From: Epiperipatus broadwayi
Taxonomy: Eukaryota > Onychophora > Udeonychophora > Euonychophora > Peripatidae
Reading direction: 5' to 3'
Assembly: GCA_028023455.1 (NCBI GenBank)
Contig: JAQFVV010012496.1
Coordinates: 3,038,001 to 3,102,000 of the forward strand
DNA: 64,000 nucleotides
Shown here: one piece after another, positions 46,427-56,844 of the stretch
Position numbering within the stretch: the first letter of the stretch is position 1
Layout: each line of letters opens with the position of its first letter
Made by a program: the position numbers and the translations under genes
Notes under the pieces: generated by a model
The model's database searches: none
What the model was told of the DNA's origin: nothing
The model's input: only the letters and a program-made list of their open reading frames with translations

Positions 46427-46442
46427 TACTATTGTCAGAAAT

Positions 46443-48250
46443 TTAGTTGCTATGATCTACCACTGTGCAATTACTTGTATATGTTACTGTATATTTCTGT
46501 TTGTTTGGAATTTTAAACTGTGGGCATTTCATTTCCAATAGTGTGTCCATGTTTAAGTTTTCAGATTCGCTATTGTCCAGAAATGAGATTGCTAGTAGAA
46601 TTGAGTTTGAGTCTGTGGTATTTTTAGAGGATTTCTCTGTTTCGTTTAAGTATGGTTTTATTATTGATTTCTTGTTCTTTTTAGTAGTGTCTTGTGGCTC
46701 TTTTGTTGCACTGCATTCTTTTTGTTTCTTTTTTTGTGATCTTAATTTTTTTTTTCTTTTGATAAATCTTCCTCTGAGATTGTTTTATCATTAAAGGTTG
46801 ATTTTCTTTTGTGTTGTTTGATTTGAGATATCCATTTCGGCTATCTCTTCAAGTTTGGGTTCTATATCACTTTCTGTATTTGAGTTATGATGTTTTTGGG
46901 TTTTTTTTTTTTTTTGGGGGGGGGGGCTTTTGGATGAGTGCTTTCATCTTCATATGTTGAAAAGTATGTTTCATGATTTGAGGTTTTAATGTTTTTTTTT
47001 CTTTTTTGTTATTCTTGGTTGTAATAAACTTTTGTGTTTGTTCTGTTTTTTTTTTTTCATTTTTGCAGAGATCTACTTATTTGTTTATATAGTTTATTTC
47101 TGTAGAAATGTTATTTTTTCCATTGTTCTTGATTGTTGAAGTTTCTCATTCTATTGATTGTTGTTTTGCTTGTTTTTGATAGTTTATTTGTCTACGATAT
47201 ATTGTGGTTCTTGAGTAGTATCCTATGTCATCTGTGGCCTTTTGTTGATTTATATCCTTATTCATTATGTCTTCTTCTGCTGTAAGATAGTGGTTGAACT
47301 GTATTTAGTAATTAGTGAAATGTTATTTCAAATTTCAGGTTGTGTTTGTTTTATGTCATTATATTTGTAATATTGATGTTTTTTTCCCTCCACAGCTTGT
47401 GCAGATTCTGGTCAAACGGTCTTTTATTAGATGTGACCGTTGAAGGCAGTAAAAACACTGATGACAGTTGGTATGTCTGTATGGGCTTTTTTTTTTTTTA
47501 ATGAATTTGAAAAGCTGCAGTGTTTGATAGTATGTTTTTCTCTAGTTTTTCTTCAGGAAGGTATGTGAATTTTGCTGTGTTTCCATATTGATTAAGGATT
47601 TCTTGTAAGTGGTTCTCATTTAATCCCAATATACAGTTTTTAATTGTGCCTGATAGTATTATGGGTCTGTTTAGTTCTATAAAACAAATAAATTTGTCTC
47701 CCAATGTTTGTAAATTATTTTTAAAATTATTCTTACTAGCCCGGTTAGAGAATTCTATTATAATGTAACGATCGTTTGGATGTGTGATAATTCTAAAAAT
47801 CCCTTCTCCCATCTCTTTTTCTTTAATAATAGAATATAGATAATAGAAAATTTAAATAGGGAGCATTTTGTATCAGTGATAGCTAAAATCAAGCATTTAT
47901 CGCTATTATAATTAGAAAGAGATTTATATAATTAGAAAGAGATTTACATAATTTATTTGGGATCGTTTCTGCAAATTTTAAATTTAATTCTTTATATTGT
48001 AGATTGATATAGTTTTCTGTGGTGAAGGTTGGAATTTGCGTTTGATCAATATTTAAATTCTCTCTCTCTCTTCTGTGTCCATTTCTAGAATATCTAACAG
48101 TGAATGAATTGGTGTATTGCGTTGAGTCGTTGTTAACAATAGATGATATTCCGGTTTTAGCTATATTTGCGTATGAAATATTGTTTTGATTTGTATTTGG
48201 GTTTTCTGGGTTTTGTAATTTATCATTATATTCTATAAATCAGCATTTAT
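46443..48250 (-). pseudogene. LINE ORF1: gag-like RNA-binding protein with zinc knuckles
   Basis: Minus strand. N-terminal part near 48150-48250: PNTNQNNISYANIAKTG, the SYAxxA-type start common in gag-like ORF1 proteins. The middle, 47498-47812, is open for 104 codons (GEGIFRIITHPNDRYIIIEF, LNRPIILSGTIKNCILGLNE), an RRM-like segment. Near 47389-47475, in another frame, is a zinc-knuckle pair (NCHQCFYCLQRSHLIKD, RICTSCGG). From there to 46443 the sequence encodes a hydrophilic Lys/Asn/Ser/Glu-rich tail ending TVVDHSN and a stop at 46445-46443. ORF2 starts at 46426, 16 nt downstream. Several frameshifts separate these blocks. The role in a living element would be RNA binding and RNP formation. 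Confidence 0.7.
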
Positions 48251-48260
48251 TTTTTATAGC

Positions 48261-48573
48261 GTCTGTATACAATTGCAATCACATTCATATCGGCTTTTTC
48301 AAACCAAATTTATTCTATGTTATTATATATAATCAGTTTATTGGCTTGTATAATGCACAAAAATAACTGGCTTCTGATTAAATATGAGAAATTCAATGTT
48401 TATCATGTTTGCAGAATATAATTCTTTTTGCAATGCAATTTATGAAAAACAAGCATTTTTTTTCCTCTGAAAATTTTCATATACTACTATTGGAAATGCC
48501 CTTTTGAGTCGTATAAATTAAAAATTATTTAAATCTCGTTTCAATTGAATAGCACTTTGATTTAAAAAATAAT
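48261..48573. other. AT-rich stretch upstream of the LINE, nothing recognised
   Basis: The LINE 5' end could not be placed exactly and may extend into this stretch. Confidence 0.35.
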
Positions 48574-48844
48574 AATTCAAAAAATAAAGACGTGCAAAGT
48601 ATCTAGAGAAAATCTTTATTTAATCATAATAGCCACGGTCTGCTTAGCATGCTTTCGACTATTGGGAAGTTATAAACGTAGGACTGGTTGTAAGAGGTGC
48701 TTGTAATGTTCACAGAGCATAACCACAATATTTGAATTGTAAATAAGTTCGTTCAGATGAGCCCCTCTTACAATCAGTGCTACTCAGACCGTGCTATTAA
48801 TTACCTTTTCTCTAGATACTTCGTATATATTTATTTTTTGAATT
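48574..48844. mobile_element. MITE-like fold-back, 271 bp
   Basis: AATTCAAAAAATAAAGACGT through AAAGTATCTAGAGAAAA and ATAGC-ACGGTCTG-TTAGC on the left is matched inverted on the right (GTGCTATTAATTACCTTTTC, TCTAGATACTTCGTATA, TTTATTTTTTGAATT). A central pair, TGTAAGAGGTGCTTG and GCCCCTCTTACA, extends the palindrome. The family is single-copy in this window. Confidence 0.75.
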
Positions 48845-49498
48845 ACATCGTCCTAGATAAAGTTTATAGAAGTTCTTGAATTTAAAAAAAAATTAATAGG
48901 TTTTTATTATAATTAAAATAATTCTAAAAAAAAAAATGTTATCAGAAGTGGGGGGTTGGATATGTATTTAGCTGAAGATCGTATTTGTTCCATAAAAAAT
49001 CCAATTATATCTGGAATAGCTATTTAAAAATCTGCTCGCTTTACAATTACAAATTCGATAATAACAGTAATAAAAATATTGTATTAATGATCCAAAATTA
49101 AAAAAAATATTGTAACGGTTTTAAAATCTACTATTTTAACAAATTAAATAAGCGCTGAATAATCTTGGAAAGATGACGAAATATAACGAATTTAACAGTC
49201 AGAATTCAGTCTACTTTGTCAAAAGGTTTTTTTTTTTTAGATGAAAAAAAAAGATCTAATATCCTAATAATTTTTATTAGTCACTCATTAGACTAGAGAT
49301 TATCCAATAATGAAATATTATTCATTATAAGATATATGAGCCAACTTAATATTATTATCCAACCATATAACAAGTGCGTGTTGGAGGTTGGAGGGGGGGG
49401 GTAGTGATTCACCTATATAAAAAATTAAATAGATTGACAAAGACATTAATTTATAGAGCAAATTAAGAATTATAAAATTAATGTTTCCAATATTTGCC
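48845..49498. other. AT-rich stretch with family A2 end fragment
   Basis: 49262-49330 (TAATTTTTATTAGTCACTCA, TTAGACTAGAGATTATCCAA, GAAATATTATTCATTA) is a solo terminus of family A2. A purine-rich G run lies near 49390. Otherwise nothing is recognised. Confidence 0.5.
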
Positions 49499-50045
49499 TA
49501 AAGGTTTGTGATGATAATAAATTGAACTCTTCCCATCATCTATCATTAAATGTTGAATGTATAGAAAATTTTATTTAAACTTTTCAAATACAAACAATCT
49601 GTTAATAATAACACACAAATAAACAATACATGTTAGTAATTACACAACTTTTCGAGTAGTATTATTCTCCACCCTTCTTCGCAGGTGTTGCTGGTCTGAC
49701 GAGTGACAATATTAGCATAGGAGTTGAACTTGCACCTTTAGATTTTTGAATATCGAATCTTAAGGCAACGCTCTGAGCATTTGACAGAAACCTCAGTTGG
49801 TTAGAGAGTTGGTTGCGTTAAAATGCGATTTTCCAAGAAACTAAAGATGTTAAGTTTCACTCCTATGCTAATACTGTCGCTGGTCAGACCAGCAAGGAGA
49901 ATAATACCATGCGAAACATTGTGTCATTACAACCCATGTGTTATCTATTTGTGTGTTATTAAAACAAGTTGTTTGTATCTGAAAAGTTTAATATACATTC
50001 AACCGTTATTGGTAAATGATGGAGGTAGTCCAAAATATTATCCCA
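49499..50045. mobile_element. tRNA-like palindromic element, family B
   Basis: Same architecture as 17157-17693: TTTGTGATGATG, TTGAATGTATAGAAAATTTT, TTACACAACTTTTCGAGTAG, TATTATTCTCCAC, GGTGTTGCTGGTCTGACGAG, GGAGTTGAACTTGCACCTTT, then the inverted half CTGTCGCTGGTCAGACCAGC and GATGGAGGTAGTCCA. The central A-box-like TCAGTTGGTTAGAGAGTTGG is present. The B-box in the right half has decayed. Confidence 0.7.
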
Positions 50046-50410
50046 TCTAACATTTCCAGCCTCCCATTTTCATCTTCATCTTTGATAGTATGAAGAGATA
50101 TCAAAGACCAACTTTATTAAAAAAAAACAAAAACAAAGCTTTTAATAATTTTTATTAATCACTCATTAGACTAGATATTATTCAACCATGAATAATATTT
50201 CTAGATTGTAATTTTTACTACAGCACTCTCACGTATGGCTTCTATCCACTTTTAACACCAAGTGGAGGGATGTAATCATAAAAATATGAACAAAGACACA
50301 TGAAAAAGATATATGATCCCCAAGATGCACAATGCTGAAACAGCCCTCATCAGCAGGCCCAGACCACAATCTCTTACATATATCTTTATCATTGTTCAAT
50401 ATATATATAT

Positions 50411-50443
50411 ACTTTTTTTCCCCCCCTTCCCTTTTCCCCTTTT

Positions 50444-50500
<57 letters not shown>

Positions 50501-50975
50501 TGTAAATAAATTTATTTTATTTATTAATAAGTTAATAAAATAAAAAAGGGGAAAAAAAAAAAAAAAAAAAAAAAATTAAAAAATTTTAATATATTAATAA
50601 AAAAATAAAGGAAAAAAAAATTTTAAAAAATTTTTTTTTTATTTTTTATAAAAATTAGAAAAAAAAAAGTAAAAAAAAAAAAATTAGGAAAAAAAAACCC
50701 TAAAATTCAGGCGATCAAAATTATAAAGACTTTTTTTTTAATTTAAGGGAGGGGGGGAGGGAGATGAATTGAAGGAAGGGTTGTTTTTTTTTTTTTTTTT
50801 TATTTTTTTTTTTTTAGGTTGATTTTTATTGAGAAGGTAGATTGGTAGTAGATGAAGAATGGGTGGGAGGTTTTGTTAAAAATTTTTTAATTTAATTTAG
50901 GTAGTGTTTTTTTTTAGGGTTTTGTATTTTTTTTTTTTTGAAAAGGGGTGTAGAGATTTTTTTTTTTATATATAT
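50411..50975. other. Low-complexity T/A block, probable assembly artefact
   Basis: Dozens of consecutive T (about 50440-50497), then alternating runs of A, T and G of 8-25 bases with no ordinary sequence. It sits precisely in the loop of a long inverted repeat. The encoded poly-Phe open frame is meaningless. Confidence 0.7.
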
Positions 50976-51155
50976 ATATATATACCAAATGACTAGTTTA
51001 TTTGATGTGTCAAATATGCAGCCCTCACAATTTCGAAAGTAGGATTTGTGTCAAAGTTATGAGGGCTGCACATTTGACATTTATCATTGATAAACTGTAG
51101 TCATTTGATATATACATATATTGAACAATGATAAAGATATGTGTAAAGAGACTGT

Positions 51156-51210
51156 GGTCTAGGTCAACTGATGAATGCTAGTTCAGCATGAAATGTGCAT
51201 CTTGGGGATC
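51156..51210 (+). ncRNA. Type I hammerhead ribozyme candidate, family A2
   Basis: GGTCTAGGTCAA, core CTGATGA (51168-51174), stem II ATGCTA-GTT-CAGCAT (five of six pairs), GAAA (51190-51193), TGTGCAT, C17 at 51201, then TTGGGGATC. The cleavage triplet is ATC (51201/51202). Inner helix I pairs TCAA with TTGG. All invariant bases are present. Confidence 0.65.
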
Positions 51211-51539
51211 ATAGATCTTTTTCACACGTCTTGGGTCATATGTCTATGATTATATCTTCTAAGGTGTTAAAAGTGGATAAAAACCATTCCCTAACCTTGT
51301 GTGTGAGTGGTACAATGAAAATTACACTACAGAAATATTATTCATTACTAAACAAAGTTCTCTTTCTTAAATTTAATTTCAAAACATAATGGAAGTGAAG
51401 ATTATCAGTTTTATTTAAATATTTCAAACTGCTAGCATATATATGTATCTTTAACACATATTTTCATTAGAATTGCAATAAAAATTAATTCTTGAAAAAT
51501 ATATTCAGTAATTATATATAAAAAAGAACAAAATTATTA

Positions 51540-51995
51540 TTATTCCATAAGACATTAGGAAACATTTATTTTATATAGTGCTATGTTTTTATAAACTGTA
51601 ATATCAATAAGCCAATAAGCTAATGCACATAGCGCTATATAAAATAAATGTCTTATTTACATATGTTTAATTTAATAAGAATGACGTACCCTAAATTCTA
51701 GAAATGTTGCAAGTCATTCATTCAAACATAGTAAAAAGTAATTTAAAGTGATTGATTAACATCTTCACACTCTCATTTCCAAATACTTAAGATTTTCCCA
51801 TACATAAACATTTGGGTCGAAAAGAGAGATGGATTCATTCTATCTTTTCACAAAGACTTTATCTTGTATTTGGAAAGTGAGAGTATTCATTTATAGTTAA
51901 ATCTACAAAGCACATGCGCATTAGCTTATTGATATTACAGTTTCTAAAAACATAGTGCTATATAAAATAAATGTCTTATTTACATATTTTTAGTT
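51540..51995. repeat. Fold-back repeat, about 450 bp
   Basis: AACATTTATTTTATATAGTG, CTATGTTTTTATAAACTGTA and ATATCAATAAGCCAATAAGC are matched inverted by ATTAGCTTATTGATATTACA, GTTTCTAAAAACATAGTGCT and ATATAAAATAAATGTCTT. The middle (ACTCTCATTTCCAAATAC / GTATTTGGAAAGTGAGAGT) also pairs. The end motif ATAAAATAAATGTCTTATTT is in addition directly repeated at 51640 and 51965. Confidence 0.75.
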
Positions 51996-53440
51996 GTGTG
52001 TTGTTGTTTTTTTAAATAGGCTGCCTTCTCATCCATATCACTGAAAACTTACTGGACAAATATTAACATTTGAAATTTGATCCATCAATACTATTACACT
52101 AAACAAATGAGGAGATCATCTTGAAATATTTCATTATTATAATTTCTAATATATAACAAAATTTGAAAAAAATTCATTTGATGGAAATATGTTAAAAATC
52201 AAAATTATCCTAAACAAATAAACAAACCAAGTTTAAACACATTTAAACAAGTGAAACTAAACTAGTAGTTTTTAAAATAATTAGAAAAAATTTTAATTAG
52301 CATATATAAATTTTTTATTATTATTTAAAAAAAAATAACTTTAAAAAAAAATAAATTATTTATAACATGGTTTCAACTTAGTTTTCACTAAAATAATAAT
52401 TAAGTGATTTTAAAACTTAATTATGTGAGAGTACAATAAAATCGATAAAATAGAATGCCAATTAGTATGTATAATACTAAAATTTTAATTCTGTTTGTAA
52501 ACTTTGTAGATGTAGTTTTGTTAAGAAATTTTCACACTAATACGGTTACAACATCCTTTGTAGCAAATGTTATGTCTAAAACCCAAGTTCATCTAGGATT
52601 AAACATTTACTCAAATAGAATAATTCTATGATAATAATGTAGTTTAGTAAAATGATTTAGTACTAAATGGAATTTAGAACCAGGGTTTGAACCAAATAAG
52701 TTGCTGCCATAACATTTTAACTGTTATATTTATTTAGATTAAACTCCTTCCAGAAGTCCACCTTAGCACTTTATTTATCTAAAACCTAACTTAACAAAAC
52801 TACTCAGCATCCAAACTCATAGCAAAACTGTCCATTGCCATTCAATGTAGCTTGCAACTGGAAATAAAAAAAATTGTCATGTGTATGCCACCAGAACAAA
52901 AAAATAACACTAACTATTATAAAAGATATCCAATCAATAAGTAGAGAAAATATGATACCATATATATATTATTATTTTAAAAAATAAATTAGACCAGTAA
53001 AAGTCCAACTTTCACTTCTTTTCAATTTGGTCAATGTAATGGTAATCTTATGATCATAAAAAAATGAAATAGCCTTAAAATTAAACTCCATCCCTAAATG
53101 CACACACCCTAGCCCTCATGCAGTTCCTAAATTTAAAATTACCTTAAGCATATTACTATTGCCATAATATATAATTTATTTAAGAATCTTCCCACTCAAA
53201 TTTATAAAACTGATCAAATGTTCGCTGTATCTATAGTATCTTTTATTAAAAAAAAAACATAACCCCTTACCTCCTTAATAACTTAGTCTATTTCCATAAT
53301 ATCAATACTCATCAAAACAACACAATCTCTTATTAAGGATAAAATTTAAGTAATCCTCCTTACATCTATATCATAATATCACTTTTCCAAGATTTTTCCA
53401 CAACAGCAGAAAACATGCTTTTTAGACTTGTCCTTGACAA
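51996..53440. other. AT-rich stretch, possibly the 5' part of a LINE fossil
   Basis: From about 53100 base composition becomes more C-rich on the plus strand, leading into the reverse transcriptase fossil. No endonuclease motif could be read. Confidence 0.35.
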
Positions 53441-54170
53441 ATGACAGCTGGTAGCAAGACTAACGTATTGCAATTTAGTTGGACATTTCTTCGGCATTTG
53501 GTTTGATTCCAATAAATAAACTATTATAACTTTTAAAAACTCGTTAGCATTCCCACTGCACTATTACACCACATTATTGCTAATTTTCTCATTATCAAAG
53601 AAATACACATTAATATTTATGACAAAATTCACCAGGCTTCTATTCTCACAACTTTATACTTCAGAGATCATCACCCAGTACCCTATTCTTCATAACTTCA
53701 TTAACCTCATATTTCTAGGTATTGAAAAAAAAGCCAGGAATTTATATTATAATTATTAATCAGAACATCAACCATGTATGCTATATGGATGATCTTGTCA
53801 TTGCCTTTGATGAGTATAAATCAGAATATCAATCAGGTATGCTACTTGGATAATCTTGTCATTGCCCTTGATGAGTATCAATCAGGTATACTATGTGGAT
53901 GATCTTGTCATTGTCCTTGATGATTATCAATCAGAATATCAATCAGGTATGCTACATGGATGATCTTATCATTGTTCTTGATGAGTATCAATCGGGTATG
54001 CTACATGGATGATCTTATTGCCCTTGAATATCAATCAGAATATCAATCAGGTATGCTATATGGATGATCTTGTCATTGCCTTATATGGATGATCTCGTCA
54101 TTCTCATTGATGAGAATGAAATAGCCCAATGAGTAACTGATTTCATTAATATCTTTAAATTATTGTATTT
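53441..54170 (+). pseudogene. Non-LTR reverse transcriptase fossil with amplified YxDD motif
   Basis: Three reverse transcriptase motifs lie in one frame. Motif A at 53479-53526 reads LDISSAFGLIPINKLL (second aspartate of the usual AFD replaced by G). Motif B at 53659-53715 reads LQRSSPSTLFFITSLTSYF. The first motif C at 53782-53793 reads YMDD within HVCYMDDLVIAFDE. The spacings (A to C 101 codons, B to C 41 codons) are normal for LINE reverse transcriptases. Stops interrupt the frame. After the repeat array the last unit continues as DENEIAQ, a stop, VTDFINIFKLL, consistent with the region after motif C. The clade is undetermined (Jockey/CR1-like flavour). Confidence 0.65.
53770..54110 (+). 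repeat. Minisatellite made from a reverse transcriptase catalytic motif
   Basis: Seven copies of GGTATGCTACATGGATGATC-like sequence, with tyrosine codons starting at 53782, 53843, 53892, 53953, 54002, 54057 and 54082. Spacings are 61, 49, 61, 49, 55 and 25 bases, so the basic array is a 110-bp higher-order unit made of a long and a short repeat (the long one has an extra AATCAGAATATC). The spacings are not multiples of three, so the reading frame is not preserved. Confidence 0.8.
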
Positions 54171-54644
54171 TTTTTTTATTATTATAGAGTAATATATGTA
54201 GCTACAAACAGATACATTTTCTCAAAAATATGACAACTATGGAGAAACTATGCCAATTAATAATGCATGAGCTTTTTTGGAAGCACAACTCTGAAATATT
54301 AAGACACACAAATGAAATTATGTATCTGCAGATGAATAAAAAAAATAAACAAACACTATTTTTTTCATCAAGTTCAAGAAACAACCTTAAAAAACTCTAA
54401 ATTTTAATTCAGTTATTTTTTTTCTGTTCTTATCGTTCAAAATGCATTTTCATATCACTTTGTAAATTTGTATCTAATAATAAAAGATATATAAAATAAT
54501 TCATATTGGGCATCTAAAAATAAATTTCAGTTATGACTTTTCTCAAAATTGATATGGCTGATTTTTCATCTCTACTAATAGATATTTAGTTTTCTAATGC
54601 TAAGCTGATTTTACTATTCTTATAGCATACTTATATCTTTTCCC

Positions 54645-55840
54645 TGAAGGTTTGTGATGATGGAATTTTGGTTGTATTTATATGTTGAATTAATTTCATT
54701 ATCTAATATTAAATATTGAATGTCTTTTAGAAAAAAATTAACTTTATTTAAATTTTTCAATGACATTCATCTGTTAGTAATGGCACACGGCTTAGTACAT
54801 ACACAATATTTGAATTTTTATAATATTGTTGGTATAATGAAGGGGTTGCCAAAGTGGTTGATATCAACATCCGGAGGGTCAATATACCATTATTGTGGGT
54901 CGATCTAGGTTAGAGGGTTGATGGAAAAATTGATTAAAAATCATAAATGTAATTATATAATGTTTTCGAATATTGTTTCAATGAACTTAATACCAGTTTG
55001 CTTATGGCTAAAATTACACAATTCACTACTGCATACTCAGTATAGCTACCCATCTATATGGAAAATGGCTATGGATTGAATTGCACAGGGCTAGAGGAAG
55101 TCCATGCTCCAGTTATCCAAAACATAGTTATGGCATAGCACATATCAAGCATTTGCAGTATGGTGACATTATTAGCATCTATAGCCATTTTTACACTACC
55201 GTTTATTTAATATTTCACATAATTACTGATATATACATATAATAAAGTAGATAATATTACAATTAGGCTAAAACTTGACTAATTTTGAACCAAATATTGC
55301 AAATCTTGTTTGCTAAGATTTATCAAGCCCATCTGTCTTACTGATTGTCAATCAGAAAAATTATTAAAATGATTATTTATAAAATTATTACATATATTAA
55401 TAAATGTAAAATTGCAAAATAAATGCATAAAAATAGTAAAAGCTTTTTTTGTTTGCAACACATAAATAAATCACTAAAAATAAATTTTGTGGAGGTAAGA
55501 TTTCAAAAATTTTTAGGATGTCAATAATCAAAAACGTTTGGCGACCTCTGGTCAAACTAGTGAGTGACAGCAACTTGGATATTTGGATTCTTGAATGGGT
55601 CAGTTGGTTATAAGCATTACCTTAATATTCAAGAATCTAAAACTCCAGGTTCAATTCCCATGCTATTACCGTCACACACTGGTTAGACCAGCAATACCAG
55701 AGCTCAAAAACCTTGTATATGCACTAACCCGTGTGCTATTATTAACAGCTGAATGTAATTCGAAGATTTAAATAAACTTCAACATTTCTAAAAACATTCC
55801 ATATTTAATATTAGATGATGGAAACAGTCCAACATATAAA
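54645..55840. mobile_element. tRNA-like palindromic element, family B, with nested insertion
   Basis: Left half: TTTGTGATGATGGAATTTTG, ATATTGAATGTCTTTTAGAA, GACATTCATCTGTTAGTAAT, GGCACAC. Right half: GTTGGTTATAAGCATTACCT, TCCAGGTTCAATTCCCATGC, TGGTTAGACCAGCAATACC, AACAGCTGAATGTAATTC, TTAGATGATGGAAACAGTCC. The B-box GGTTCAATTCC is well kept. A 709-bp insertion (54841-55549) lies in the left half. Confidence 0.75.
54841..55549. mobile_element. hAT-like non-autonomous insertion
   Basis: Ends AGGGGTTGCCAAAGTGG and the approximate complement of TTTGGCGACCTCT. These resemble the (C)AGGGGT(C/T)G(G/C)CAAA ends of hAT-Charlie-type elements. Internal text GGGTCAATATACC and TGTGGGTCGATCTAGGTTAG also fits such elements from memory. 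No clear 8-bp target duplication was found and there is no transposase frame. Confidence 0.45.
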
Positions 55841-56354
55841 TATAATTTGTCTATTTGCTGACAATACGTTGAAGTTAAAAATATTTAAGGCAAAACTAAA
55901 TTTACAAATTAACTCATAAGATTGTAGGAATATATGTCACAGGTAGAAAACAATATATTAAAATATCCAAAATGAAAGTTCCTAATTGATCTTGGTGCTA
56001 AAGTACCCGGTAACCTTCTGTGAATATTTCCTGTAGAAGTGTAGCATGATTTTATGGAATAATCTTACAATTCATAAAATTTTCATGTATATTTTATTAA
56101 AAATTTATTTGAGAATGTCATTATTAATGAAACTAATTGGATCATTATGCAGTTTCAGATCACGATAGATTTGCATCAAAGATGTAGCCAAGAACAATAT
56201 TATCAAAGACTGTTCTAATTATTAAGATAAGATGTAGCTTATGCAAGTTAATAGCAATTATTGTCTAATATTTATTTGAATTTTTCCTTATAATAATAAT
56301 GTTATGTTAAATAAGTTGGAGGTTTCTGGAAAGTCCAATAACTTAGTTCGTTGC
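55841..56354. other. AT-rich stretch, nothing recognised
   Basis: No gene or repeat recognised. Confidence 0.4.
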
Positions 56355-56844
56355 ATGAGGTGTGACAATTTAATTTTCCAGAATGCATCTGCACAAAATA
56401 TACATCACCTTTAAGATAGTCCCCTTGCACATTTATACACTGATTAAAATGACATTCCCATTTCTAGAAGCACACCTGGGACTCATTTTAAGGTATACTG
56501 TCGAGCAGCTATCTCATATTCTTTTGGAGCAGTTGTAGTAGAAAATGTTCGTCCTTTCAGCACAGCTTTTAATTTTGGAAATAATCAAAAATTACAGACA
56601 GCTACCTCAGGTGAATAGGCAGGATGGTCTAGTTGTGTAATTGATTTTTTTAGCCAAAATGTCTCTCACAATGAGTGCACTATGAGCCACTTTTTCTCAA
56701 TAGCTATTTCTATCGGCTTAAAATTTACATGTGTTAGCTTGAACAGGTTCAAGCATGAATATTTAATACTTACATGATTTTGATATAATTAGATCATGGG
56801 TGACATCATACAACCATTCTTGGAATAAAATTGTCACACCTCAT
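56355..56844 (-). pseudogene. Mariner element, internally deleted, with TIRs
   Basis: Terminal inverted repeats ATGAGGTGTGACAATTTAAT (56355) and the complement of ATGAGGTGTGACAATTTTAT (ending 56844). The minus strand between them reads ALIVRDILAKKIN, then a frameshifted VAVCNF*LFP, KLKAVLKGR, and a C-terminus aligned to the 18.6-kb copy. This is the second half of a mariner D34D transposase. The last catalytic aspartate has become N and is followed by a stop. At 490 bp it is a deletion derivative that kept both ends and could once have been moved in trans. Confidence 0.75.

Larger units (their letters stand above)
42240..48260 (-). mobile_element. Nearly full-length two-ORF LINE, inactivated
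   Basis: Minus-strand non-LTR retrotransposon of about 4.8 kb once the 1.18-kb insertion at 45234-46411 is discounted. The order is ORF1 (gag-like with zinc knuckles), a 16-nt gap, then ORF2 (apurinic-type endonuclease, reverse transcriptase, C-terminal zinc motif). All parts carry frameshifts and stops. The clade is undetermined: the endonuclease start looks L1/Tx1-like, whereas the ORF1 knuckles look more like Jockey or I-type elements. Confidence 0.85.
50146..51345. mobile_element. Family A2 fold-back interrupted by low-complexity core
   Basis: The left arm starts TAATTTTTATTAATCACTCA (50146) and holds an antisense ribozyme remnant (50310-50370). The right arm (51120-51345) ends with TGAAAATTACACTACAGAAA and TATTATTCATTA. 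Between them are an inner palindrome at 50979-51120 (AAATGACTAGTTTATTTGAT, AAATATGCAGCCCTCACAA and their complements) and an abnormal T/A-rich block (50411-50975). Confidence 0.65.

Noticed and set aside
46465-46794. Plus-strand 109-codon Phe/Leu-rich frame
   Set aside because: Antisense of the Lys/Asn-rich tail of LINE ORF1; the T-rich sequence gives the hydrophobic look.
50313-50543. 76-codon open frame ending in poly-phenylalanine
   Set aside because: It arises from a T homopolymer in a low-complexity, probably misassembled block and has no conserved content.
53770-54110. CRISPR-like array
   Set aside because: Repeats are adjacent and diverged with no unique spacers, and the DNA is animal. 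The array comes from a reverse transcriptase motif.
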